Part shown: piece after piece, positions 19,201 to 27,198 of the stretch | Numbering within the stretch: position 1 is the first letter of the stretch | How the letters are laid out: the number at the start of each line of letters is the position of its first letter | Assembly: GCF_001426885.1 (NCBI RefSeq) | Contig: NZ_LMFP01000028.1 | Location: forward strand, 519,811-583,810 | From: Pelomonas sp. Root1444 | GTDB lineage: Bacteria; Pseudomonadota; Gammaproteobacteria; Burkholderiales; Burkholderiaceae_C | DNA length: 64,000 nucleotides | Direction of reading: 5' to 3' | Translations under genes and position numbers: made by a program | The notes under the pieces: model-generated | What the model was told of the DNA's origin: nothing | What the model saw: only the letters and a program-made list of their open reading frames with translations | Databases searched by the model: none

Positions 19201-19575
19201 CTAACGCAAGATGTCGACGAGCTCGCCATGGCCCCGGGCCTCGGCGTGGGCAGCAGCGGTCCAGCCAGCGGGGTCACGGTCCGACCGGGGGGCGCCGGCA
19301 GCGAGCAGCAGTTCGACCACTTCGCGCGCCCCATTGCGCGCGGCCAGCATCAGGACGGTGCGGCCTTGCCCATCGCGCAGTTGCGGGGAGGCGCCCGCTT
19401 GCAACGCCGTGCGCGCCGCCGTCGGGTCAGCCTGCTTGACGGCTTTCAGCAACGCAGCGTTGGGCCAACTGGCCGCGCTCACGGGCCTGGCCGCCCTGCA
19501 CACCGGCTGCGCTGCCACGCCGCAGAAGGCGCTGCTCGACATGCAGCTGATCGAGCGCGACAGCGGTGTTGCCAT
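19201..19575 (-). CDS. ankyrin-repeat protein, probably 5'-truncated
   Basis: The frame is about 124 codons. Residues ~40-124 form about two and a half ankyrin repeats (AALLKAVKQADPTAARTALQ, DGQGRTVLMLAARNGAREVV, DPAGWTAAAHAEARGHGELV). The first ~38 residues are not ankyrin-like and show no signal peptide. They are encoded on DNA that reads, on the other strand, as part of a decayed lipoprotein gene. The normal N-terminus (usually a signal peptide) therefore seems lost at a rearrangement near 19466. The start codon is uncertain (ATG at 19575 or 19542). Ankyrin repeats mediate protein contacts; no specific role can be given. Confidence 0.55.
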   Translation of the reverse strand: MATPLSRSISCMSSSAFCGVAAQPVCRAARPVSAASWPNAALLKAVKQADPTAARTALQAGASPQLRDGQGRTVLMLAARNGAREVVELLLAAGAPRSDRDPAGWTAAAHAEARGHGELVDILR

Positions 19576-19673
19576 CGCCTAGTACCCCAATGAAGGGCGC
19601 CGCTTCAGGCCCGGCCTGCCCGGCGCGCTATGCCATCCGCCTGACGGAGCAAGGCGGCGCGGCGACGCGGTGA
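19466..19673 (+). pseudogene. remnant of a small lipoprotein gene
   Basis: On the plus strand the frame reads a lipobox-like stretch LTGLAALHTGC, then AATPQKALLDMQLIERDSGVAIA, and hits an in-frame TAG at 19580. It continues as YPNEGRRFRPGLPG. One extra base near 19625 shifts it into RYAIRLTEQGGAATR and a TGA at 19671. The joined translation looks like one small secreted protein carrying a nonsense mutation, a 1-base insertion and no start codon. It abuts the truncated ankyrin gene. Family unknown. Confidence 0.35.
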
Positions 19674-19741
19674 ACTCATGGCAGATCCTTCGCAAAGGTG
19701 GGACCTCTGCTTGTACGGAGCCGCTTGGCAAACGGGGTGAA

Positions 19742-19770
19742 AAAATAAAAAAGCGGCCCAAGGCCGCTTT
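19742..19770 (-). terminator. Rho-independent terminator of the flagellar-rod-like gene
   Basis: The 9-bp stem AAAGCGGCC / GGCCGCTTT has a 3-nt loop. On the minus strand it is followed by an A/T-only run containing six or more T. It lies 20 bp after the stop at 19791. Confidence 0.85.
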
Positions 19771-19790
19771 CAGCGTGAGGGGCGGCCCGC

Positions 19791-20063
19791 TCAGGCCTTG
19801 ATGTCCAGCAGCGCGCCGGTCGTGTTGAGCTGCGTCTGCAGCACCTTCAGGTTCGCGACGAAGGCGTAGGCCGCCGACTGCTGCTCGACCACCTCGTTGG
19901 CCGGGTTGATCTCGCGCTCCGGCACCTTGTCGACATTGGCCAGCTCGACGCTGGGGCGGGCCTGGTTGCTGCTGGCCAGGTTGGCAATGTTGGCCGCCGA
20001 CGCGCGCAGGCGCTCGTTCGCGGACGAGATGCCGGACAGGGCGGTGGACATGGCGACGTTCAT
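19791..20063 (-). CDS. orphan flagellar basal-body rod-like protein (90 aa)
   Basis: The 90-residue protein is built from the two conserved ends of the FlgB/FlgC/FlgG rod family and almost nothing between. The N-terminal rod motif is ALSGISSANERLRASAANIAN (residues 8-28). The C-terminal rod domain is EVVEQQSAAYAFVANLKVLQ followed by a helix ending LLDIKA. Full-length rod proteins are 130-260 residues. No other flagellar gene is in the window. Similar short proteins occur singly in Burkholderiales (recalled, not checked). It could be an accessory rod protein or a relic. A terminator follows. Confidence 0.75.
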   Translation of the reverse strand: MNVAMSTALSGISSANERLRASAANIANLASSNQARPSVELANVDKVPEREINPANEVVEQQSAAYAFVANLKVLQTQLNTTGALLDIKA

Positions 20064-20178
20064 GGGGACTCAGTTTTCAAGCGCTATGGCCGCTACATCG
20101 GCAGGGCTGAACTGAACTTTAGAACATTCGGTGGAAAACCCCGCATTTCCGGGCATCGGAGGCCGCGCGATCGTGAAA

Positions 20179-21111
20179 TCAGCCCGCCAGTTCCTCGAAA
20201 CCGCCCTCGGAGACGAACACCCGGACGCTGTCACCACCCGCTGCCTTGGCCTCCGTGCAGGCCAGCGCAGCGGCACCCAGCACGGTGTCCACCGTGGTCA
20301 ACGTGGCGTGGATCTGCACGACGCCCAGCGACGCCTTCACGCGCGTGCGGTGCAGGCCCCAGTGCAGCCGGTAGGCGGCCACGGCGGCGCGGATCTTCTC
20401 GGCAATGATCTGCGCATAGTGGTGGTCGCAATCGGGCAGCAGGATGGCGAAATGGTCTTCCTCCAGCCGCGCGACCAGGTCGGAGGCGCGCACCTTGCTG
20501 ATCAGCAACTGGCCCAGGCCGTACAGGAAATGATCGCCCACCTCCGCGCCCATGCCCTGGATGACGTCGCCGAACTTGTCCACGTCCAGCCACAGCACCG
20601 ACACCGGCTCGTTGCGGCGGCTGCCGACGTGTTCGCCGAGGCGACGCTCGAACTCGCGGCGGTTGGCCAACTCGGTGATGCTGTCGTGCTTGGCCGTCCA
20701 GGTCGGCTGCAGGCGCTGGGCGCGGGCCGCGGTGACGTCCTCGACGATCCACAGCGCTTCGGCGGCCGGGGCGTCCCAGTGCACCGGCGTCGCCTGCAGG
20801 CGGCCCCAGAAGCGATGGCCGTCACGCTTGACGTACTCGATCTCCTCGTCCAGCGGCTGGCCGGCCGCGAATGCCGCGGCGGCGCGCTCGCTCAGCGCGG
20901 TATGGGCGAGGTCGGTGGTGTGGACGATGCGGGTGGCCTGGCCGACCAGGTCGCTGTCGTCCCCGAAGCCGAACAGGTGGTTGAACTCTTCGCTGACGAC
21001 CTGGAAGCGCTGGCCGGACACGAAGGCGGCGGCCGTCGGCGCACGCACCAGCAGCGCACGCAGGCGGGCGGCGGTAGCGTCTTCGGTGGGGGCGGTTGCG
21101 GCGGTGCTCAT
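20179..21111 (-). CDS. PAS-GGDEF protein with degenerate GGDEF site
   Basis: The 310-residue cytosolic protein has an N-terminal PAS-like sensor (~15-125; VEYVKRDGHRFWGRLQATPV-type core) and a GGDEF-fold domain (~135-300; DSITELANRREFERRLGEHV). The signature loop reads RLEEDHFAIL (residues 216-223), with EEDHF in place of GGDEF, so both glycines and the Glu needed for diguanylate cyclase activity are lost. An RxxD inhibitory site is not obvious. It is probably a c-di-GMP/GTP-binding or purely structural signalling protein (inference). Monocistronic, divergent from nothing obvious; the neighbour sbcB lies 74 bp upstream of its start. Confidence 0.85.
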   Translation of the reverse strand: MSTAATAPTEDATAARLRALLVRAPTAAAFVSGQRFQVVSEEFNHLFGFGDDSDLVGQATRIVHTTDLAHTALSERAAAAFAAGQPLDEEIEYVKRDGHRFWGRLQATPVHWDAPAAEALWIVEDVTAARAQRLQPTWTAKHDSITELANRREFERRLGEHVGSRRNEPVSVLWLDVDKFGDVIQGMGAEVGDHFLYGLGQLLISKVRASDLVARLEEDHFAILLPDCDHHYAQIIAEKIRAAVAAYRLHWGLHRTRVKASLGVVQIHATLTTVDTVLGAAALACTEAKAAGGDSVRVFVSEGGFEELAG

Positions 21112-21185
21112 GAGGGTCTCCTGGGCTCTTTCCGAGCCCGACTATCGCAGGACTCGGTCCTTTAAACCATGCGGCAGATCACGGC

Positions 21186-22631
21186 CTACGGCGCAATCAG
21201 CTCGGCGTAGTCATAGAGCGCCGACAGGACCTCTTCGCCGCGTTCGTCCGCCGATTCGCCGAGCGCGTCGATGCGCTCCATGAACGCCGCCAGCGTCTGC
21301 GCGCCACCCTCCCCCCGGTGCAACCGCGCGTCCCGGTGGGACTGCCAGCGCTCGGCTTCGTCGGGCGACAGCGTCGAAGGAAAGTTGCGCGCGCGCCAGC
21401 GGAAGACCAGTTCGTCCAGTCGCGCGTCCTGGAAGGCCAGCTTGCCCTGCGCCGCGCGTTCGGCGAGCTGCTCCGGTGGCGTGGCACGAACCCGGTTCAG
21501 CGCGCGGCGGTCCTCGTTGCCGATGAAGCCGCCGTACAGGTCCTCATCCACGTCGGCCGGCGCGAACGGCTCGCGCTGGAACACGTCGCCCCACAGGCCG
21601 TCCAGCAGCCGGCCCTTCTCTGCCAGCAACCCCGCGCTGGCGAGTTGGGCTTGCAGGTCATGGCCCCAGCGCTCGGCCATGGCGGGTTGCAACGTCTTCA
21701 GGTTGCCGATGACGATGGGGCTCTTGTTGACGTGGATGGTCTTGATCGGCAGCCTCGTCACGCCTTCAGGAAGCGCCTCCTGCCTGGTGAACATGCGCTC
21801 GCGGATGGACGCCGCATCCAGCGTCAACAGCTCCTCGGGCGAGACGGCGCAGTCCCAGACGATCAGCTCGTTCTTGTTCGTCGGGTGCGGCGCCAACGGC
21901 CAGACCAGCGCGATGCAGCCGCGCTCCGGGCCGTACATGCCGGAGATGTGCAGGAAGGGCTTGCCCTGGCTCTGGGCGCTCGCAATCTCGTCCCAGACGG
22001 CCTGCTTGCCGCGCAGCTTCAAGCAGAAGTCCCACAGCTTGGGCTGCGCCTGACGCAGCTTGCGGGCCAGCGCAACGGTGGCGCGCACATCGGACAGCGC
22101 ATCGTGTGCGGCCTCGTGGCCGATGCCGTTGGCAGCGGTCAGGTGCTCCAGCTTGAAGCTGGGGCGGCCGTCCTCGTGCTTGGGCCACACCATGCCGTCG
22201 GGCCGCAATGCATAGGCGCAGCGCACGACGTCCAGCAGGTCCCAGCGGCCGCAGCCGTTCTGCCATTCGCGGGCATAGGGATCGATGAGGTTGCGCCAGA
22301 ACAGATGGCGCGTGACCTCGTCGTCGAAGCGGATGCTGTTGTAGCCCACGCCGATGGTGCCGGGCAACGCCAGCACGGTCTCGATGCTGGCGGCGAACTC
22401 ATGCTCCGGCACGCCCCTCTCCAGGCAGTGCTGCGGCAGGATGCCGGTCAGCAGGCAGGACTCGGGGTCGGGCAGGTAGTCCGGCGCGGGCTGGCAATAC
22501 AGCATCAGCGGCTCGCCGATCTCGTTGAGCTCGGCGTCGGTGCGCAGGCCGGCGAACTGCGCCGGGCGGTCACGCCGCGGCACGCGGCCGAAGGTTTCGT
22601 AGTCGTGCCAGAAAAATGAAAGGGAAGACAT
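21186..22631 (-). CDS. sbcB: exodeoxyribonuclease I
   Basis: The 481-residue 3'-5' single-strand DNA exonuclease is of the DEDDh type. The first metal motif is WHDYETFG (Asp10, Glu12). GYNSIRFDDEVTRH carries the second Asp, and HDALSDVRATVALAR the last His/Asp. The C-terminal SH3-like and helical extension (EDLYGGFIGNEDR, LVFRWRARNFPSTL) matches ExoI. It degrades ssDNA in recombination and mismatch repair. The ATG at 22631 is preferred over a GTG three codons upstream because it places the DYE motif as in other ExoI proteins. Confidence 0.94.
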   Translation of the reverse strand: MSSLSFFWHDYETFGRVPRRDRPAQFAGLRTDAELNEIGEPLMLYCQPAPDYLPDPESCLLTGILPQHCLERGVPEHEFAASIETVLALPGTIGVGYNSIRFDDEVTRHLFWRNLIDPYAREWQNGCGRWDLLDVVRCAYALRPDGMVWPKHEDGRPSFKLEHLTAANGIGHEAAHDALSDVRATVALARKLRQAQPKLWDFCLKLRGKQAVWDEIASAQSQGKPFLHISGMYGPERGCIALVWPLAPHPTNKNELIVWDCAVSPEELLTLDAASIRERMFTRQEALPEGVTRLPIKTIHVNKSPIVIGNLKTLQPAMAERWGHDLQAQLASAGLLAEKGRLLDGLWGDVFQREPFAPADVDEDLYGGFIGNEDRRALNRVRATPPEQLAERAAQGKLAFQDARLDELVFRWRARNFPSTLSPDEAERWQSHRDARLHRGEGGAQTLAAFMERIDALGESADERGEEVLSALYDYAELIAP

Positions 22632-22666
22632 GGCTGCCACGATAGCGCAGCGCTAGAGTGGCTCGC

Positions 22667-23413
22667 ATGAGATGGGTCGCGTCGCTCCTTCTGCTCATCG
22701 CCTGCACATCGACCCGGGCCGACGACGACGCGATCTCGCCCGACCGGCCCGATTTCACCAACGGCCCGGACGTGATGGCCGTGGGCCGCCTGCAGATCGA
22801 GACCAGCGGCGCTTGGCAGCGCGACGCGTCGTCACGGCTGCGCTCGACGCCCACGCTGCTGCGGCTGGGCGTCGGCCATAGCATCGAGCTGCGGCTGGAG
22901 ACAGACGGCGCATTGCGCCAGAGCGCCCCACCGGCCAGCGGTCGCGGCGACCTGTCGGTCGGCTTCAAGTGGCAGGTGCAGGGCGGCGACGAGGCCAGCC
23001 CGGGCCTGGGCTGGCTGCTGGAGGCGCAGACACCCACCGGCAGCGGGCCGTTCAAGGGACACGGCCTGCGGCCCGCGCTGAGCTTCCTGGCGCAATGGGA
23101 GCTGCCCTCGGGCGTCTCGCTGGGGACCATGGCGGGCGTCGTCACAGCCCGCAACGACGCCGATCGTCGCTACACCGCCGCGCTGCTGTCTGCCAGCCTG
23201 GGGCTGCCGCTGGGCGAGAAGCTGCACGGCTTTGTCGAGATCGCCGGCCAGCAGCTCGCCGCAGCGCGCAATGGCGGCAACGTCGTCACCGCCGGCACGG
23301 GGCTGGCGTGGCAGCTCGGCAATGACGCCCAGCTCGACACCGCCGTCTTCCGCGGCCTGAACCGCACCACCCCGGACTGGGCGTGGACCGTGGGGCTGTC
23401 GCTGCGCTTCTGA
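22667..23413 (+). CDS. outer-membrane transporter-like protein (Phenol_MetA_deg type, tentative)
   Basis: The 248-residue exported protein has the signal peptide MRWVASLLLLIACTSTRADD. Amphipathic beta-strands follow, with motifs seen in the MetA-pathway outer-membrane family: SPDRPDFTNG at the mature N-terminus, LRLGVGHSIELRLETDG, GDLSVGFKWQV and the C-terminal WAWTVGLSLRF ending in Phe. These proteins are predicted beta-barrels of unclear function. The start ATG at 22667 gives the best signal peptide; a GTG three codons earlier is possible. It is divergent from sbcB (35 bp) and convergent with the FabH-like gene (4-bp gap). Confidence 0.75.
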   Translation: MRWVASLLLLIACTSTRADDDAISPDRPDFTNGPDVMAVGRLQIETSGAWQRDASSRLRSTPTLLRLGVGHSIELRLETDGALRQSAPPASGRGDLSVGFKWQVQGGDEASPGLGWLLEAQTPTGSGPFKGHGLRPALSFLAQWELPSGVSLGTMAGVVTARNDADRRYTAALLSASLGLPLGEKLHGFVEIAGQQLAAARNGGNVVTAGTGLAWQLGNDAQLDTAVFRGLNRTTPDWAWTVGLSLRF

Positions 23414-23417
23414 GCGT

Positions 23418-24551
23418 TCAGCGCTTCTTGACGACCACGCTGCCGATGGAATAGCCGGCGCCGAAGGAGCAAATGACGCCCGTATCGCCCGCCTTCAGAT
23501 CCGCATGATGGTGGTGGAAGGCGATGATGGAACCGGCCGAGGCCGTGTTGGCGTACTCGTCCAGGATCAGCGGCGCGACCTCGCTGCCGGCGTCCGCGCC
23601 CACCAGCTTCTTGATGACGAACTGGTTCATGCCCTGGTTGGCTTGGTGCAGCCAGTAGCGGCGGACCTGCGTGGGGGCGAGGCCCAGCTTGCCGAGGTGG
23701 GCTTCGATGTGGGCCGCGGCCATGGGCACCACTTCCTTGAAGACCTTGCGGCCCTCCTGATAGAACGTCAGGTCACGCGCATCGGGATCGCGGTCTTCGG
23801 CGCGGTTCATGAATCCGAAGTTGTTGCGGATGTTGCTGCTGAACTGCGTGGCCAGCTGGGTGCCGAGGATCTCCCACTGGTCGTCGCCGGTGGCCGTGTC
23901 CGCGCGCTCGACGATGACGGCCGTGCAGACGTCGCCGAAGATGAAATGGCAGTCGCGGTCGCGCCATTCGAGATGGGCGGAGGTGATCTCCGGGTTCACG
24001 ACCAGCACGCACTTGGATGCCCCGCTGCGCACCGCGTTGAAGGCCTGCTCCAGCGCAAAGGTCGCCGACGAGCAGGCCACGTTCATGTCGAAGCCGTAGC
24101 CGCCCGCGCCCAATGCCTGCTGGATCTCGACGGCCATGGCGGGGTAGGCGCGCTGCATGTTGGCGCTGGAGCACAGCACCGCGTCGATGTCCGCGCCGGT
24201 CTTGCCGGCGGCACTCAGCGCTTGGCGTGCGGCGTCCACCGCGATCTCGGCCATCAGCGAGATTTCGTCATCGCCCCGCGGTGTGAAGCACGGGTACATG
24301 CGGGTCGGGTCCAGCACGCCCTCCTTCTCGATGACGTAGCGCTGCTTGATGCCCGACGCCTTCTCGATGAACTCGACGCTGGAATGCGTCAGCGCCTTGC
24401 GTTCGCCAGCGGCGATGGCCTCTGCATGCTGCGCGTTCTGCAGGTCGGCGTAGCGGTTGAAGGCCTCGACCAGTTCGGTGTTGGTGATGACATGGGGCGG
24501 GCGGTACAGGCCGGTGCCGCTGATGACCACGGCCGGGAATGAAGCTTGCAT
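23418..24551 (-). CDS. beta-ketoacyl-ACP synthase III family protein (long FabH-like)
   Basis: The 377-residue thiolase-fold synthase has catalytic Cys160 in NVACSSATFALEQAF, a His in YWLHQANQGMNQF and an Asn in EYANTASAGSI, completing the Cys-His-Asn triad. It is ~55 residues longer than housekeeping FabH, with an insertion near residues 45-100 (ALTHSSVEFIEKASGIKQRY), as in the KAS III paralogues that condense longer acyl-CoA with malonyl-ACP. It probably starts fatty-acid or alkyl-chain synthesis from an acyl-CoA (inference). No fab genes are adjacent. The start MQASFPAVV is chosen over a longer frame lacking homology. Confidence 0.88.
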   Translation of the reverse strand: MQASFPAVVISGTGLYRPPHVITNTELVEAFNRYADLQNAQHAEAIAAGERKALTHSSVEFIEKASGIKQRYVIEKEGVLDPTRMYPCFTPRGDDEISLMAEIAVDAARQALSAAGKTGADIDAVLCSSANMQRAYPAMAVEIQQALGAGGYGFDMNVACSSATFALEQAFNAVRSGASKCVLVVNPEITSAHLEWRDRDCHFIFGDVCTAVIVERADTATGDDQWEILGTQLATQFSSNIRNNFGFMNRAEDRDPDARDLTFYQEGRKVFKEVVPMAAAHIEAHLGKLGLAPTQVRRYWLHQANQGMNQFVIKKLVGADAGSEVAPLILDEYANTASAGSIIAFHHHHADLKAGDTGVICSFGAGYSIGSVVVKKR

Positions 24552-24642
24552 ATTGAAGACGGAAGCCGCCGCCTGCTGAAGTACGAAGCCTGGAATCTTA
24601 TCGAGGCCGCCTGTGGGCACTTCTACGCACTAGCCTGGGCCC

Positions 24643-25953
24643 ATGCACGAAGACAGCCTCCTTCCTCCCGACGACGCCTTGCGCCTGGCCTTGCACAACG
24701 AGGTGCATGCGCGGCCGCCGGCGCGCGTGCGGCTGCCTGCCGTCATCGTCTACGTCGCCGTGCTCAACACCGGCATCACCCGCGCCGACGAGCACGCCCA
24801 CCTGCGGCGGCTGCCGGGCCAGCAGGAGCTGGCTGAGGCGGCGCTGAATGCCAATTTCCTGCGCCTGCGCTGCGGCGAGTTCTCGCTGAAGTGGGAGCGC
24901 CACGCCGAGTTCACCCGCTATTCGGTCGTGCAGCCGTTGCCGGCCGACGCCGAGCCCAGCGCGCAGACCCTGGACAACCTGGCGCTGCGCATCGCCGCGG
25001 ACTGGCTGGGCGGCATCCCCGGCCGCACGTTTGCGGCCATCAAGCTCGTCATGCTGGAACGGCCGCTGACCTTCGCCGCCGGCGCGCTGGCCGAAGCACA
25101 GGCCTGGTTCGGTGCGCATGCCACCGTCGCCTCCACCATGGGCGGGCATTCGCTGGTGGTCACCGACTTCTGCTTGCGCGCCACCGGCTTTGAGCACATC
25201 GTCGTGCTGGCCGAGCCGGGCACTCCCGAGACCCGCGCCGGCCGCATCTGCCAGCGCCTGCTTGAACTGGAAACCTACCGGCTGATGGCCCTGCGCGGCC
25301 TGCCGGCAGCCAAGTCGCTCGGCACGACGCTGGCGGACGTGGAAGCGACGCTGGCCGACATCACCGCACGGCTGGAGCAGCGCGGCGCATCGGAGGCGGA
25401 GCTGCTCGATGACCTCATTTCGACGGCCGCGCGCATCGAGCACGCCACGGCCGAACATCAGTACCGCTTTGCCGCGACCCAGGCCTACCAGGCCATCGTC
25501 GAGCAGCGCCTCGAAGAGCTGCACGAAGGCAAGGTGGCCGGCACGCAGACGCTGGGCGAGTTCATGCAGCGCCGGCTCTCGCCCGCGATCGCGACGGTCA
25601 ACGCGACGGCGCAGCGCCTGGCCGGCCTGTCACAGCGCATCTCGCGCGCCAGCGCGCTGCTGCGCACAAGAGTGGATATCGCCACCGAAGCACAGAACCA
25701 GCAACTGCTGGCCCAACTGGGCGAAGGCCAGCGCACCCAGCTGCGCATGCAGGCGACCGTCGAGGGCCTGTCGCTGGCGGCCATCACCTACTACGTCGTC
25801 AGCCTGCTGCTGTACGGCGCCAAGGCGCTGAAGGCCGAGGGCTGGCTGCCGTTCAGCCCGGAACTGGCCGCTGGCGTGGCGATTCCCATCGTGCTGCTGG
25901 TCGTGTGGCAGACGACGCGGCGCATCCACCGCCGGATCTTCAACCACCACTGA
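24643..25953 (+). CDS. DUF3422 membrane-anchored protein
   Basis: The 436-residue protein starts with the DUF3422 signature LHNEVHARPPARV (residues ~17-29). A long alpha-helical domain has predicted coiled coil (~225-340; LADVEATLADITARLEQ, IVEQRLEELHEGKV). Two C-terminal transmembrane helices follow (LAAITYYVVSLLLYGAKAL, AAGVAIPIVLLVVWQTT) and a basic tail. It is likely an inner-membrane protein with a large cytoplasmic N-terminus. The family is widespread in proteobacteria and its function is unknown. It is divergent from the FabH-like gene (91 bp). Confidence 0.87.
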   Translation: MHEDSLLPPDDALRLALHNEVHARPPARVRLPAVIVYVAVLNTGITRADEHAHLRRLPGQQELAEAALNANFLRLRCGEFSLKWERHAEFTRYSVVQPLPADAEPSAQTLDNLALRIAADWLGGIPGRTFAAIKLVMLERPLTFAAGALAEAQAWFGAHATVASTMGGHSLVVTDFCLRATGFEHIVVLAEPGTPETRAGRICQRLLELETYRLMALRGLPAAKSLGTTLADVEATLADITARLEQRGASEAELLDDLISTAARIEHATAEHQYRFAATQAYQAIVEQRLEELHEGKVAGTQTLGEFMQRRLSPAIATVNATAQRLAGLSQRISRASALLRTRVDIATEAQNQQLLAQLGEGQRTQLRMQATVEGLSLAAITYYVVSLLLYGAKALKAEGWLPFSPELAAGVAIPIVLLVVWQTTRRIHRRIFNHH

Positions 25954-25978
25954 CCACGCGGCCGCGTAGAATCAATCA

Positions 25979-26069
25979 CCGGGCCCAAATTTTGTCTTCG
26001 GCCCGGCGCGTTGCGCCTTAACTTCGCAAGCGAAGTTAGCCTGCAACGCGACGGCCTCCCCGGCCGTCG
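25979..26069 (+). promoter_or_regulatory. highly structured 5' leader of guaC (three hairpins)
   Basis: Three strong stems lie back to back. Hairpin 1 is CCGGGCC / GGCCCGG (25979-26006). Hairpin 2 has an outer stem CGCGTTGC / GCAACGCG and inner stem TAACTTCG / CGAAGTTA around CAAG, separated by a symmetric GCCT/GCCT internal loop (26007-26050). Hairpin 3 is CGACGGCC / GGCCGTCG (26049-26069), which shares two bases with hairpin 2, so the two compete slightly. A TAGAAT -10-like box lies at 25967-25972. About 95 nt separate the last hairpin from the guaC ATG. It could be a cis-acting RNA or a REP-like cluster. Confidence 0.5.
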
Positions 26070-26162
26070 AGGGCGCCCTGCCCTCATGCCGAAGCAAGTC
26101 AAGCGCTCGCAGCCCAGGTCGCGCACTGCCTAACGCGCGCCGCAACTGTGAACACCACTGAC

Positions 26163-27140
26163 ATGGAAATCTTCGACTACGACAACATCCTGCTGCTGCC
26201 GCGCAAATGCCGCGTGGAGAGCCGCTCGGACTGCGACACTTCGGTGCAGTTCGGCCCGCACCGCTTCCGCCTGCCGGTGGTGCCCGCCAACATGAAGACC
26301 GTGGTGGACGAGCCCATCACCGAGATGCTGGCCCGCGAGGGCTATTTCTACGTGATGCACCGCTTCGACCTGGACAGCCTGGCCTATGCCCGGTCCATGC
26401 GCGACAAGGGGCTGCTGGTCTCCCTGAGCGTCGGCGTGAAGGCTGCGGACTTCGACCTCGTCGACCGCCTGGCTGCCGAAGGCGTGGGCGCCGACTACCT
26501 GACCATCGACATCGCCCACGGCCATGCCGAAAGCGTGCAGCGCATGATCGGCCACATCAAGCACAAGCTGCCCGAGGCCTTCGTCATCGCTGGCAATGTC
26601 GGCACGCCCGAGGGCGTCATCGACCTGGAGAACTGGGGCGCCGACGCCACGAAGGTTGGCGTCGGCCCGGGCAAGGTCTGCATCACGCGCCTCAAGACGG
26701 GCTTCGGCACCGGCGGTTGGCAGCTGTCGGCGCTGAAGTGGTGCTCACGCGTGGCCACCAAGCCCATCGTGGCCGACGGCGGCATCCGCCATCACGGCGA
26801 CATCGCCAAGAGCGTGCGCTTCGGGGCGGCCATGGTCATGATCGGCTCCCTGTTCGCCGGCCATGAGGAATCGCCTGGCACGACGGTCGAGGTCGACGGC
26901 AGGCGCTACAAGGAGTACTACGGCTCGGCATCGGACTTCAACAAGGGCGAGTACCGCCATGTGGAGGGCAAACGCATCCTGGAGCCTGTCAAGGGCAAGC
27001 TGAGCGACACGCTGCGCGAGATGCAGGAGGACCTGCAGAGTTCGATCTCCTATGCCGGTGGTACGCAGTTGACCGATCTGAAGAAGGTCAACTACGTGAT
27101 CCTGGGTGGCGAGAACGCGGGCGAACATCTGTTCATGTGA
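26163..27140 (+). CDS. guaC: GMP reductase
   Basis: The 325-residue TIM-barrel enzyme of the IMPDH/GMPR family converts GMP to IMP with NADPH, releasing ammonia. It lacks the CBS domains of IMP dehydrogenase. The catalytic loop [11 protein letters not shown] carries Cys173; [35 protein letters not shown] is the phosphate-binding region. It resembles the Bacillus-type GuaC in length and N-terminus (MEIFDYDN). The ATG at 26163 is chosen over a GTG at 26148; neither has a clear Shine-Dalgarno, so translation may depend on the folded leader upstream. Confidence 0.94.
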   Translation: MEIFDYDNILLLPRKCRVESRSDCDTSVQFGPHRFRLPVVPANMKTVVDEPITEMLAREGYFYVMHRFDLDSLAYARSMRDKGLLVSLSVGVKAADFDLVDRLAAEGVGADYLTIDIAHGHAESVQRMIGHIKHKLPEAFVIAGNVGTPEGVIDLENWGADATKVGVGPGKVCITRLKTGFGTGGWQLSALKWCSRVATKPIVADGGIRHHGDIAKSVRFGAAMVMIGSLFAGHEESPGTTVEVDGRRYKEYYGSASDFNKGEYRHVEGKRILEPVKGKLSDTLREMQEDLQSSISYAGGTQLTDLKKVNYVILGGENAGEHLFM

Positions 27141-27198
27141 TCACCTGCAGAGCGCCTCACGCCTAGCGAGGTCCCTGGTTCGACCGACTGCCGGGCCT

